Shown piece after piece: positions 13,401 through 26,905 of a DNA stretch of 64,000 nt. The stretch lies in contig JAMYGW020000002.1 of assembly GCA_025617375.2 (NCBI GenBank), positions 1,922,001 to 1,986,000 of the forward strand, given 5' to 3'. The notes beneath the pieces were generated by a model that saw only the letters and a program-made list of their open reading frames with translations, had not been told where the DNA came from and did no database searches. Origin of the DNA: Acarospora socialis. Lineage: Eukaryota > Ascomycota > Lecanoromycetes > Acarosporales > Acarosporaceae. Made by a program: the position numbers and the translations under genes. How positions within the stretch are numbered: position 1 is the first letter of the stretch; each line of letters starts with the position of its first letter.

Positions 13401-16077
13401 TCTTGCTCTAATTTTCATTAATATATATAATCTTTTATCTTTGTTATTTACTAAACATCAGTACTTTCTGAAAATTGTAAACAATTATTCTTGAAAGACA
13501 TAAACAATATTGTTGAAGCAACACAATAACATTTTACAGAAACTGCAAGAATAATAATTAAAGATTAAACTTCAAATTAATGTGAAAGTACTTACTGTAC
13601 AGAGTAACAATGTTATAAAATTAAAATTAATTCTGAATGATTGATGCAGATTCTTGTATATCATATTGTAATATATTGTATTTTACATATTTATTCAGAA
13701 TAATATTGTCAAAAAAGTCATCTGTATCACTGAGAATTCAGTATACATCATGATTAAGAAAATAAAACTCTCAATAAAGTTCTGAGTGAAAACAGCACAA
13801 ATAAATATTTATTTTTACAATTAAACAGCAATCAATTTCTTAATCAACAGCAGACAAACAACTTCAGAAAAGATCTTCACTGATGTGCAGTCATTTATTG
13901 ATTATATTTGTGTCTGAAATTGTAAGTATTACTTTTATGTTGATTTCAAGTTGTTGTTGAAAAATAGACAGAATAAGTTCATGAATTAAAAATAAGTGAA
14001 AGTCTTTATAAACTATATAAATAAAATCACAAAGCAGTATCTGCTTTAAATTTCAGATCTTAAGTGAATTATTAAGAATTATGCTGTAAAGTTTGTCAAG
14101 AATGAGAAGAAAAACAGTGTTAATCTCAAACTGCAAAAATAAATGCTGAATATTTTGTCTGAATGAAAATTAATTGAGTAATTATGAAAAAATATAATTA
14201 TCATGAATTTTACAATATCTATAACTCTGTCTACTATTTTTGAACAAATTTACAGATTTAAATTCATGAATTTAAATGACAAAAAAGAATTTAAATTAAC
14301 TGCAGACAATTTTAACACATTTTTATCAGATATTCATATAATAAATAAATCAATTATAATCAATTTAAACAGATCACAGACAAATAAACAGAATAAAATT
14401 AAATAGTTTTTATATATTGAAGTTTCTGTCAGTAAAGCATCAAATATTTTAACTAAGAAAGTTAAGACATTCTTGTGCATCAAAATTTTGAAGAAAAAAT
14501 GAAAGAACAATAATGAAAACTTCAATGAACTCATAATTAAGATATTATAAATTATACTGATGTTTACAACATTCATTGTAAATAATGAGAGAGATACTGA
14601 GAACATTAGATTTAATATTTTCACATTTGTTATCTATGTTAAAGTAGTGAAAGACTCAGTTTGAAAAAAGATATAAAAAAATGCTATTTATGCAAAGTTG
14701 ATGATTTTGACAGTTAATAAAATATAAAAAAAGATTGTATCATTAAAGAATACAAACATAATAATCAATAAATAAATGTTCAAACTTAAACTGAATACTG
14801 ATGAATTTCTGAATAAGTTTAAAATAAAAGTTATAATAAGAGATTTTTCACAGATGTACAACATTAATTATAAGAACATTTTTATATCTACAGTTAAGTT
14901 CAATATTTTTTGAATCTTTTTTGTCATTGTTGTTCTTGAGAATCTTAAATATTATTAAATAAATATTAACAACATTTTCACAAAATTCTTTTTTAAAAAA
15001 ATCATCTACATAATAGTTTCTTCTGAAGTTCAAATTGCATTTAACTGTATATTGTGTATATTGTGTAGTTTTTATGATCTGAAATAAATCATATAAAACT
15101 GATATAAGTAATGTATCACTGATCTGCATAAATTAAATTTTCATTAAAGCAATATTAATTTAAGTCTTTTTATTCACAGTGTCAAAAAAATCATGCTGCT
15201 TTTTTATATGAATAATATAATTGTAATCTCAGTAAATTTAATATATGTTCTCTGATTCAAGAAAACTTTTATGAAAATATTCAAAGTTAAGAACTTAAGA
15301 AAGACACAGAAAATTCTTAATATATAAGTTATATATAATTATAAGAGAAGAATTCTACATCTAAATTAAACTCATTATATAAATAAAATGTTGAAAAATC
15401 TTCACATATAATTTGATAAGCACAAGATCACAACAATTTTACTCAATAAATATAATGTTTTTTGCTTCATCAGTTCAGTTAATCAAAGAATAAATTAAAA
15501 ACAGTATCAATATGTAATTGAAAGTCTGATGTATGCAGTAATTCATACTCAATTAAACATCATCTTTATTCTAAATCAATTAAGTCAATACTTTAGTGAT
15601 TTTGCAGAACATCATGAATATATATTTAAGAAATTGCTACAATATGTGAAATTAATTATCAATTTTGACATTGTGTACAAACTAAATGAAAGTTAAATTA
15701 TGCTTAAATACTTCAACTTCAATTATATATCAGATAAACAAGCTCAAAAGTTAATTCTGAAACATATATACATGCTTGAAGACAGATTAGTGTTATGAAT
15801 AAGTTAAAAATAAAAGTTTGTTGTTATCTCAATTATAAAGATTGAATACATAATTATATCAATATATATAAAGACTGAAGTCTGACTTACACAGATGCTG
15901 TAAGACATGAATATGAATAAGTATCTTGAAGATAATTCATATTATATAAATATTAAAAAAAATGAAGTTCATCAAGCAGTCTTATTTCTTCAGCTCAAAA
16001 GAGATAATCAGACTGCTTTAATTCTGATTAAGAATATATATGTGTATAAGTAATTAAAATACATTAATATTGTCTAT
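13401..16077 (+). mobile_element. Ty1/copia fragment, copy B (both ends missing)
   Basis: Plus-strand copia sequence that begins in the middle of the element, in sequence homologous to about 7480 of copy A on the opposite strand. It contains the RT box at 15205-15216 (YMNN for YVDD) and stops in the RNase H region, where the next copia LTR begins at 16078 after TCTAT. LTRs are absent. Heavily hypermutated, no open frame. Confidence 0.8.
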
Positions 16078-19000
16078 TATTGAATCTATTGAAAGATAAA
16101 AAAAATACTCATGCTATACTGCTGACTAACTGTCTATCTAGTGAAACATACACTATTGACTTGACTGTGATCAATGTAAGTTGTAAAGATTGTTTATTCA
16201 CATACTCTGTCACATAGACTATATGAATAATGAATAATTTTTGACATTAATCTCAATTAAGACTATGAAAACAGCTAGAACACTGCACTTCTCAATACTT
16301 TCACTTGATAATGCTGCATCTATTGACTTTTACTAACAGTAAGTTTCAGTTGTTCAACAAAGCACTTAAAGATTCATTTAAATAAAAACTTAATTAGTTC
16401 ATCAGTCATCATGTCTTAACTGAGTACAAAGCTCACATCAATCTGATTTTGCTTGTGCAGATTACAGATATGATGATAAATAATATTAATGTGTTTTAAT
16501 TGCTCATGCACATGTGCATTTTTAATTAAAATCAAAACAATCTGATTGTCTTTCTTGAGCTGAAGAGATAAGACTGCTTAATGAGCTTCATTTTTCTTAA
16601 TGTTTACATAATATGAATTGTCTTCAAAATATTTATTCATATTCATGTCTTACAGCATCTGTGTAAGTCAGATCTCAGTCTTTGCACATATTGATATAAT
16701 TATGTATTTAATCTCTGTGATTGAGATGACAACAGACTTTTGCTTTTAATTTATTTATAACACTGATTTATCTTTAAACATGTATACATGTCTCAGAATT
16801 AACTTTCAATCTTTTTTGTTTAATGTATAGTTAAAATCAGAATATTTAAGTATAATTTGACTCTTACTGAATCTGTACACAATGTTAAAATTAATGATTA
16901 ATTTTACATATTGCAATAGTTTCTTAAGCACATGTGCATGATGTTCTGCAAGATCACTAAAATATTGATTTAATTGATTTAAAATAAAGACAATGTTCAG
17001 TTAAGTATGAATTGCTGTGTATATCAGACTTTCAATTGTATGTTAATATTGTTTTTAATATATTCTTTGATCAGCTGAGTTAATGAGATGAAGAGCATTA
17101 TATTTATTGAGTGAAATTGTTGTAATCTTGTGTTTATCAAATTATATATGAAGATTTCTCAACATCTTATTCACATAATAAGTCTGATTTAGATGTAGAA
17201 CTCTTTTCTTGTAATTGTATGTGACTTATATGTCAAGAATTTTCTGTGTTTTCTTTAAGTTCTTAACTTTGAATATCTTCATAAGAGTTTTCTTAAATCA
17301 GAAAATGTATATCAAACTTGCTGAGATCACAATCATGTTGTTTACATAGAGAAGTAGCATGATTCTTTTCACACTGTTGATGAGAAGACATAAATTAATA
17401 TTGTTTTAATGAAAATTTAGTTTGTGCAGATCAGTGATGCATCATTTATGTTAATTTTGTGCAGTTTACTTCAAATCATAAAAATTATGCAGTATACACA
17501 GTGTACAGTCAGATGCAATTTGAACTTCAGAAAAAACTATTATGTAGATGATTTTTTTAAGAAAGAATGTTATGAAAACATTGTTGACATCTACTTAATG
17601 ATATTCAAGATTTTCAAGAACAACAATGACAAAAAAGACTCAAAGAGTATTGAACTTAACTGTAAATATAAAGATGTTTTTATAATCAATGTTATATATT
17701 TATGAAAAATCTCTCATTATAACTCTTGTCTTAAACTTGTTCAGAAATTCATTAGTGTTCAGTTTAAATTTAAATACTTATTTACTGATCACTATATTTG
17801 CATTTTTTGATGACACAATCTCTTTTCATGTTCTATTGACTGTCAGAGTTATTAATTTTGCATAAATAGCATTTTTTTACATCTTTTTTCAGACTGAGTC
17901 TTTCACTGCTTTGATATAAATAACAAATGTGAAAATATTAGATCTGATGTTTTCAGTGTTTTTTTTATTATTTGTAATGAATATTATGAATATCAGTATA
18001 ATCTGTGATATCTTAATCATAAGTTCATTAAAGTCTTCATCATTACTGTTCTGTTTTCTCTTTGAAATCTTAATGTACAAGAATGTTTTAACTTTCTCAG
18101 TTAAAATATTCAGTGCTTTGCTGACAGAAACTTCAATATGTAAAAATTACTTGATCTCACTCTGTTCATTTGTCTGTAATCTGTTTGAATTGATTACAAT
18201 TAATTTATTCATCATATAAATGTCTGATGAGAATGTGTCAAAATTGTCTGCAGTTAACTTAAATTCTTTTTTATTGTTTAAACTCATGAATCTGAATCTA
18301 TAAATCTACTTAAAAACAATAAACAGAGTTGTAAATGTTGCAGAATCTGTGATGACTGCATTTTTTCATAATTATTTTATTAACTTTTGTTCAGACAAAA
18401 TGTTCAGTATTTATCTTTGCAGTTTAAAATCAACACTATCTTTCTTTTCATTCTCAGCAAACTTTACAGCATAATTCTTGATGATTCACTTAAGATCTGA
18501 GATTCAAAGCAGATACTGCTTTGTGATTTTATTCATATAATTTATGAAAATTTTCACTTATTCTTAATTCATAAACTTGTTCTGTCTGTTCTTTAATAAC
18601 AATTTGAGATCAATATAAAAGTAACATTTGCAACTTCAAACACAAATGTAATCAATGAACAGCTGTACATCAATGAAGATCTTTTTCAAAGTTATTTGTC
18701 TATTGTTGATCAAGAAATCAGTTACTGTTCAGTTGTAAAGATAAACATCTATTTATACTGTCTTCACTCAAAACTTTATTGAAAGTTCTGTCTTTTTAAT
18801 TATGATGTGCACTGAATTCTCAGTGATATAAATGATTTTTTCAGCAACATTATTCTGAATAAACATGTAAAACACAGTATACTACAGTGTAATGTCAAAG
18901 AATTTGCATCAGTCATTCAGAATTGATCTTAACTCTGTGACATTGTCACTCTGTACAGTAAGCATTTTTACATTAGTCTGAAGCTCAATTTTTAATTGTT

Positions 19001-20089
19001 ATTTTTGCAGTTTTTGTGAATTATTATTGTATTACTTCAGCAATATTATTTATATCTTTCAAAAATAGTTGTTCACAATCTTCAGAAAGTACTGATGTTT
19101 GATAAATGATAAAAATAAGAAATCACATATATTAATGAAAATCAAAACAAGAATATTGATCTTCTGCTCACTTACAGTGTGTTTTTGCTAATTGATAAAC
19201 TTGATGATGACATAAACTTCACACATGTTCTTTTTGTCTTCAGCAATGAAAATTGACTTTTTAAAAATTATAACTTTATAAAGATCACAGAGCTTTGCAG
19301 AATCAAGATGAACAAATTATTAATGTTACAGCTTGTAGATCTTAATCTTTTCACTTAAAAATGAAGTATCAATAAAAGATGAAGTATTAACAGAACTTAA
19401 CAAGTCAGTTTGTATCTGAAAGTTCACATTTAATACTGTGACTGAAAGAGTTATCTTTAAATTGAGTATTATGTGCATAATAAATAACAGAACAAATTCA
19501 TTCAGTTTTTTTGCAATGTGTTTAACTATATAGATATTATCTCACTCAGACACTTCTATCATAACATTGTTATGTTTATTCTGCATATAAAGATTATGTT
19601 GATTAAAGTTTTTCTGCAATTTCATTTTATACATTCACTTTTTTAATAAAAGATTGATTTCTAGTTCAAATACATAAAATGTTGAATTTAAATTCATAAA
19701 ATTTCTGAATTCATTTTGCATGACTGCAACTTCATAGTAGTGTGAGTATAAGTGTTCTCTCTCAACTTTAATTTATTAACATCATATGCATATTAAAAGA
19801 TCACTGAAGAGTTAATATTGATTAGTTATGTGTGTAAAGCATTTAAAGTTTACAATTTATTCAAAACTAAGTATCTTACTAACAACTTTCTTAAACAAAA
19901 TAACAATCTTATTGTCTTTCTCTGCATCAGACTCAGATAAGAATGAGTTACTGTTTTTTTTAGTTTTAACATTGAAAATTTTATGCTTTCTGTTCTTGTA
20001 CTTAAATCTTATTTTGTCTTTATGATATAAGTTATCTGCAAATAACTTATCTGATTTTCTGACTAATTTAACTATAATTGAAACAGATA

Positions 20090-21516
20090 TGTTATGAACA
20101 TGATTACTTCACATGAGATCATGCTGACTAAGTATGCTTATTAAGCATTCTCATCATATATATAATGATCACAGCTCTTTATTCACTTAGATTCTTAATC
20201 ATTACTTATATATTATATCTTGATCACATAGTTTAGATTTACACTTTAACAATTGATAGCATTAACTGCACAAATTCTTAATGCTTGATTCTTTTATTAA
20301 ACTAATTAGATTTTTACATCTAGTTTTCATTTACTAATAATTTCTCATACAAAAGACAACATCTTGTGTTCATCAAATTACTCAAGCAATGAACTCACTC
20401 ACATGCAAAAAAAATTGAGACTATTATTGAAGTTATCAAAAGAATAATCACACAAATTTTTCATCAATACAGTCTTCTTTCACCTGAGACCTCTGTTAAG
20501 ATCTTTATCAGAATTTTTATTGAGTTTCTTGCTGAGATCTCTATTGAGTTCTTTGCTGAGATTTCTATTGAGACTTTCATTGAGTTTGTTGCTGAGATTC
20601 TCATTGTTGAATTCTTCAATAAGATCACTATTGAGATTTCTATTAAGACTTTTATCAAGTTCTTTGCTAAGATCTCTGTCAAGATTTCTGTTAAGATCTT
20701 TATCAAACTTGTTGTTCAAAATCTAGCAACAATATCATGCTCAAATATAGCTATAAAGAGTCTGTTACAGACTAAACATTTAATGAAAACAGCTTCTTTT
20801 CTCTGTTTGAGATTACACACTTATGTAACTGTTTTTGTCTTTAATTTAGGTGGCACAAACATTTCAAATTCTTTGATGATGATTTCTCATTTCTTTTAAT
20901 GTCAAAAATGCATACAAAACAATGTCTTTTTGACATGACTAATTACTAGTCTTTATTCATTCATTTCATCAATTTCAAACTCAATTTCACACTCATTTCT
21001 ACAGCTACAACACATTTCAATTTACATCAAAAATGCATACAAATCAATGTCTTTTTGACATGACTTGTTATCAGTCTTTATTCTTTTGTTTCATTAATTT
21101 CACACTCAATTTTGCACTCAATTTCACTCATTTTTACACTCATTTACAGCTACAACATGTTTTCATTTACATCAAATTCACACTCAAAAACAGTCTTTTC
21201 ACACACATCATGTTATCACTGTGATGATGAGATCATAAAAGTGAATTATAATGAGTTATAAAGCAGACAAAACATCAAATAAATGTAAAGCATAGTTATA
21301 GAGATTAGATGTCACAGTGAGAGCACTGTCTTTCATTTTTAAATGAAAAAACTTGTTACAGACATGATCACTTCACATGAGATCATGCTGACTAAGTATA
21401 CTTATTAAGTATTCTCATCACATATATAGTGATCACAGCTCTTTACTCACTTAGATTCTTAATCATTACTTATATATTATATCTTGAATCACATAGCTTA
21501 GATTTACACTTTAACA
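20090..21516. mobile_element. Small non-autonomous LTR element (TRIM-like), family T1
   Basis: Complete 1427-bp element with LTRs 20090-20251 (162 bp) and 21354-21516 (163 bp), TGTTA...TAACA ends and a perfect 5-bp target duplication AGATA (20085-20089, 21517-21521). It lies within copia copy C and is therefore younger. The 1.1-kb interior has no recognisable gag or pol. It contains a run of about 27-30-bp tandem units (20464-20720) and a roughly 125-bp direct repeat (about 20905-21030 and 21030-21180). A solo LTR of the same family is at 48748-48909. Confidence 0.88.
20464..20720 (-). repeat. In-frame tandem repeats inside the T1 element
   Basis: Short units of the pattern CTCAGCAAAGAACTCAATAG are repeated with variation. 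On the minus strand the reading frame 20480-20719 stays open and gives repeats such as LNRDLSKELNRDLSKK. The frame may be open only because the unit lacks stops. No known domain. Confidence 0.6.
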
Positions 21517-23083
21517 AGATAACTTTCTTAACTTAACATTCTTGTAAGCAGCAGAAAGATATTCTCAGTTTTAAATGTAATGAGAACTGCAACAAAGAAA
21601 ACATTTAACTGATTTATACTGAGAAAAATAATCATTGTCAGAACTTAATGATCTTCAATAATGATATTTCATATCATGCTGATATAAATATATTAAGTTT
21701 TTCTCTTTACATCAATCTGTTTATAAGACAGTCTCAACAGTCTTTAATTGTATCTTTTTCTCTTAAAGCTTCTGCAGATCTTTCTTGATGTTTGAGATGT
21801 CTTAAGTATTAATTGTATTGTAAATCACTGTGTAATTCTTAAATAATGCTTAAAGAAATGTCTGAAATTATTGCTTAAACTTAAATAGATTAATCATATC
21901 AGACTGAGTAATCACAATCTTTCTGTCAAGTTTGCTGAGATGTACTTATGTTTTATCAATGAATACATTTGTTGACATTTTATATTCAATAAACTTCATT
22001 AAATATTGTCTTTCAATGATCTGCAGCTTCTCTCTGTATTTGAATTTCAAGATATTTTAAATATTTTTTGCATTAATCTTGTTTACAATGTACTTTTGAT
22101 CATTTGCACTGATATAAATGATGAGTTAGTACAGAATTTTTGTGTCAAACTTTTGACTTTCAAAATCAAGATTGTTGAGAAAAAAGAAGAAATCATTAAC
22201 TGAAGTATAAATTACTAAGATCTCAACAGCATATTATAGATCTTCACTTATCAGTTATTTTCTTATGAGAGTGAATTATTGATTGCAATTCTTGTAACTG
22301 AGCATTGAGATGAGTTGTTGCTTTATGAAAGAGTTGTTAAAATTCATGATATAACTTTTAATGACAGTCAGCACATAGTATTAAAAATAAATAAAATGAA
22401 GTAATAAGATGTACAGAAGAAAATAATGTAAATAAAAGAAAGAAGAAGTGTGTGTGCTTGTTTTGCTCAGTCATTAAGTACTGTATTAAGTTATCAATAG
22501 ATCTCATTTCATTAACTTTTGAGCATCATATCAAGAATCATAGTGTGCTTGTTTTAATCTCATATCAAGCTGTCAAGATACTAGAACAGTATGTACTTTC
22601 TCTAAAAAGCTTCTTGCTAATCTGAGCTCATAATCTGTTGAATTTATTGAAAGATATAAAAAATACTCATACTATACTGCTGACTAACTGTCTATCTAGT
22701 GAAATGTACATTGTTAACTTAACTATAATTGATGTGAGTTGTAAAGATTATCTGTTCACATACTCTGTCATGCAAACTATATGAATAATGAGTAACTTTT
22801 AACATTAGTTTCAACTAAGACTATGAAAGCAGCTAGAACACTACACTTCTCAACAAATTCATCAGATTATTAAAATTGTTGACTGATTATTTAATTTTAT
22901 TTATGTCAAAGAAAAATGACAAAAAATAATTATGTATTGACTATAGACAACTCAATGAGATAACTCATTAAGATAATTATTTTCTACTGCTGATAAAAGA
23001 GTTGCAAAACTGATTAGACAAAATTAAATGATTTATGAACTTAGATCTTAGAGATGTTTATTATTAAATAAAAATGAAAGCTA

Positions 23084-23303
23084 TGTTAAAAAGTGCAGTG
23101 TTCTAGCTGCTTTTATAGTCTTAGTTGAAACTAGCATCAGAGATTACTTATTACTCATATAGTCTGCATGACAGAGTATGTGAATAGATAATCTTTACAA
23201 CTTATGTTGATCATAATTAAGTTAATAGTGTATGTTTTACTAAATAGACAATTAATCAACAGTATAGCACAAGTATTCTTTATATCTTTCAATAAATTTA
23301 ACA
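23084..23303 (+). mobile_element. Solo copia LTR in the RT of the outer gypsy
   Basis: 220 bp, reverse complement of the LTRs of copia copies A and C, flanked by a perfect AGCTA duplication (23079-23083, 23304-23308). No internal sequence remains, so it arose by LTR-LTR recombination after insertion. Confidence 0.87.
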
Positions 23304-26300
23304 AGCTAAAGAAAAATAAAAAACAGCATTCTGAACAAGATACAAACACTATAAATATAATATTATGTTATTTAAACTTAAGAATGCTTCAATCATCTTT
23401 TAAAAACTGATCAACAATATGATTAAAGAATATCTTAATGACTTTGTTGTCACATATTTTAATAATATTCTGATATATTCAGAAGATCTTGAGATGTATT
23501 ATAGACATATGTATAAGATACTGAAAAAGCTGAAAAAGAAAGTTTTATATATAAAAAAGTTTAAGAGCAGATTCAAAATTTAGAAAATATAATTTTTAAA
23601 ATACATTATTCAATTTAACTACATTGAGAAAAATTCAGAAAAGACTGCAATAGTCAGAGACTGATCAATATTAATATGAGTTAAAAAAGTGTAAGTCTTT
23701 CTAAAATTAGCAAGCTACTATTGAAAGTTTGTACTCAGCTATTCAAGAATGACTGAGTTTCTCATATAACTGATATATAAAAATAAAAAATAATATGAGA
23801 TAAGAAACAGCAGAAAATGTTTAATATATTAAAGAAAAGTCTCAGTGAAACAGTTCATCTGATAATGTCTCAAACAGTATACAAGAAAATATTAAAAATT
23901 GACACTTCAGATTTTGTAATTAAAGCATGCTTATATCAGATTAGAAACAGACAAAAAAAATCTGTAGTTTATCAATTTAGAAAATTATTAGAACTTAAGA
24001 AAAAATATAAGATTCATGACAAAGAACTATTTACAATAGTGAAAGTATTGCAAGATTGAAGATCTTATTTCATAAAAATCAATAAATTAATTTAGATCTA
24101 CACAAATCATAAAAATCTGAGAAACTTCACAACAATAAAACAATTGAATCAATGACAGATTCACTGAACTGAGCTAATAATTAATTTTGAATTTTAAATT
24201 CATTACAAAAAAAATAATAAAAATAACAAAGCAGACATTTTAAACAGATAATTTAATTATGAAGAAGTAAAATGAGTTTATGCTGAAATTCTGAGCAAAA
24301 ATAATAATGAAATTCTCATCAAAAATTTAACAGCAACATACAAGATAGAAAATACTTTTTTAACAGACAAAAAACTTATACAAAAATGTTATGCAAACAG
24401 AGTTCATGAATATTTAAAAGTTAAATGTATTAAGAATTTAGTGTAAAGATAATGTAATATTAACAATTTTAAAAATTAAATCATTAGAATAATCATTAAA
24501 TGCAATTCATGCTGAAAAAACAAGATCAGTTGAAATAAACAATATAATAAAGTAATATGAATTGATGTGCTGAGTAAATTATAAAAGTCAATTACTATGA
24601 ACTTTATAATGAAGTTATTATCATCAAAGAATTCAGCATGAGAAATAAGATTTGACAGTATATTAACTATAATAAATAAATTGATGAAGTACACAATGTT
24701 TATTTTATTCAAAGAGACTGTAACAGCATCAATATTGATATACATTATACTGCAAAAATTAATTAACAATTACAGACTATCAAAGAAGTTTATCATCAAC
24801 AGAGATAAACTATTTACAAGTAAATATTAAAAAATACTTACAGCAGAATTCAGAATAAAATATAAGATGTTAACAGCATATTATTTATAAATAAAAAACA
24901 GAACAAACAAATAAATCAGACAGTAAAGATATATTTACATCATTATATTAATAAAAATCAGAATGACTGAATACAACTACTGTTAATGACACAGTTTGTG
25001 TACAATAATACAAGAAATAAGATCATGAAAAAAACACTATTTTATATAAACTATAATTACAATTCAAAGATATAACAAGATTCATTACAACATAAATTAC
25101 AGAGTCAAAAAGCAATACTGTATTACAGTTAAGTTCAAAGAGACTTAAAATAGACCGACAAGTACATCTGTGAGACATACAGAAATTAAGAGTTAAATAG
25201 TAGTTATATAACATTCAACACACTCAATGTTGAGCATGATAAGCAGACTTAACAGATTGCATAAGTAAGTTCTTTTGACAAACTTAATGATGAAACTGAC
25301 AAGTAGACTCATTATATAGTAAAATTAATTCTTTTATGAAATCAGTCATAGTTAACTTCAGTTATCATTTAAGAGTTAAATTCAGAGTCTATTGTATCAT
25401 ACAAATCTTTAACTTTACATACTTAAGAAATCTCAGATCAGAACATAACATACTGAATATTACTGAAATAAAAAAACTACATTAAGATCTAATAAGCAGA
25501 ATTTAGTAGCAGATAAAATAAGCAATAAATATAAAATCATTTAAGATTGAAAATAAAATTTATCTTTAAACAAACAACATTCATACAAGACAGAAAGACA
25601 AGAAATTAAATAGCAAAAGTATAAAATCATTTAAAATTATCAGAGACATTAAGAAGTTAAGTTATGAGTTAAATTTACTTAAAGAAATGAAAATACACTT
25701 AGTATTTTATATTTTCATATTACAGTGTTGCAATCAGTTCATATCACTTCAAAATATTGAAATATTTGTTGAACTTAATAAAGAATATAAAATTGAGAAT
25801 ATTTTAAAAAAGAGAATGATTAATGAGAAAGTTCATTATTTTATAAAAAAAAAATATCATACTTTAAAGAATATCTGAGAACTCAGAAAAAATCTTAAGA
25901 ACTATGCAAGAATATTTTAATATCTTAAGAAAAAAATAAAAAAATAAATTGTCAGAAATCAGAAGACATAATGTTAAATAATTGAGATAAAGTTTCAATT
26001 AAAATATTTTCAACAATTTTCTTATTGTCTGATAACTTTTGCAGAAGATAAAGAGTTTTAATTTTTATATAATTATAAATTTAACACAATAATTTGCAAA
26101 AACAATTTGAATTTAACAACAACATAAATCTACTCAACAAAAATACAAAATCATTCAACAATGATATGAACAGCAGTTTAAAATTGTTCAATGAACAGCT
26201 GAAACTGTTTAAATTCAATTTTCTGAATGTTAAATTTAAGTTTATTATGAATTTCATTAAAACTTTCTTAAAAAACATTGATACAGAGATGTTCATGATG

Positions 26301-26547
26301 AATGTATTCTGCATATTTCTTATAATTTTTCATTATTATACAGAACTGTTAATATGAAAAGCAGTAATGATAAAATATTATTAAAAGATAATTTAATAAG
26401 TTAATTTTCTTTACAGCACAAAGATGATTGTCAAACTCTTTAATAATTGATGATTTTTGAAATATAATAAAGATGAAAAGCAAGTTTCATTTACACTCTC
26501 ACTTATATATAACTTAGAGAATTAATTTCTGAGAAAAAAAATAATAA

Positions 26548-26905
26548 TATTATGATCATAATTCAGACAGAACATCTGTAGATTTAACAGTTTAATTATT
26601 TAATTATAAAACAGAGTGTATACTTAAAAAGCATACATCAAAATATGATGCTCAACAGAGTTGAAATGTTAAGATTGTTGAGTTCAGCAATTTAATAAAC
26701 TTAAAAAGCTTAACAAAATAAGTCTGATGAGTTCAATAAGTTCTTTTTATATAACAGAATTGTTTTTCTTATGAAAATAATTGTGTTCAACTTCAAATTA
26801 TCATTTAAGAGTTATATCAGACAACTGTGCAGTGAAATCTTTATATCAATAAGTCAAAACTTTTAGTTTTACTTTATCAAGAAAGCTTAGTACTAGAATG
26901 TAACA
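26548..26905 (+). repeat. 3' LTR of outer gypsy element
   Basis: 358 bp, partner of 2679-3037, followed by ATACT. Its central GTGTTCAA differs from the ATATTTAA of the 5' LTR only by C-to-T/G-to-A changes. Confidence 0.88.

Larger units (their letters stand above)
16078..22855 (-). mobile_element. Ty1/copia element, copy C, hypermutated, with insert
   Basis: 220-bp LTRs at 16078-16297 and 22636-22855. Without the inserted small LTR element (1427 bp plus 5-bp duplication) it is 5346 bp, about 110 bp shorter than copy A. Most of the difference is fewer leader repeats (22460-22575). The primer-binding site GATTATGAGCTCAG (22622-22635, minus strand) again fits initiator tRNA-Met. RT box YVNN at 17337-17348 (minus strand). 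Flanks are TCTAT on the left and AATTC on the right; AATTC pairs with the left flank of copy A. Confidence 0.87.
2679..26905 (+). mobile_element. Ty3/gypsy chromovirus, hypermutated, host of a 24-kb nest
   Basis: The LTRs are 2679-3037 and 26548-26905 (about 358 bp; TGTTA/TATTA start, TAATA/TAACA end), flanked on both sides by ATACT (2674-2678 and 26906-26910). That identifies the outermost insertion. The element proper is 2679-4429 plus 22861-26905, about 5.6 kb once inserts are removed. Gag and the start of RT lie in the first part; RT, RNase H, integrase and a C-terminal chromodomain (about 25759-25930) lie in the second. The RT active-site box at 23455-23466 now reads YFNN instead of YxDD. 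No frame survives. Two nucleotides after the 5' LTR, 3040-3047 is exactly complementary to 2915-2922 inside the LTR, as in self-priming elements. It belongs to the same broad lineage as the elements at 40990 and 60716 but has a different LTR family. Confidence 0.9.

Noticed and set aside
6217-15129. Short open frames of 60-100 codons throughout the AT-rich nest
   Set aside because: Lys/Ile/Asn/Leu-rich readings of hypermutated retrotransposon DNA, often on the wrong strand.
17424-17705. Open frame with YYVDDFFKKE, looking like an RT YVDD box on the plus strand
   Set aside because: It is antisense to copia copy C. The genuine RT block (LLLYVNNM) is on the minus strand at 17337-17348, about 90-200 bp away, and the mirror frame recurs in copies A and B only because the DNA is repeated.
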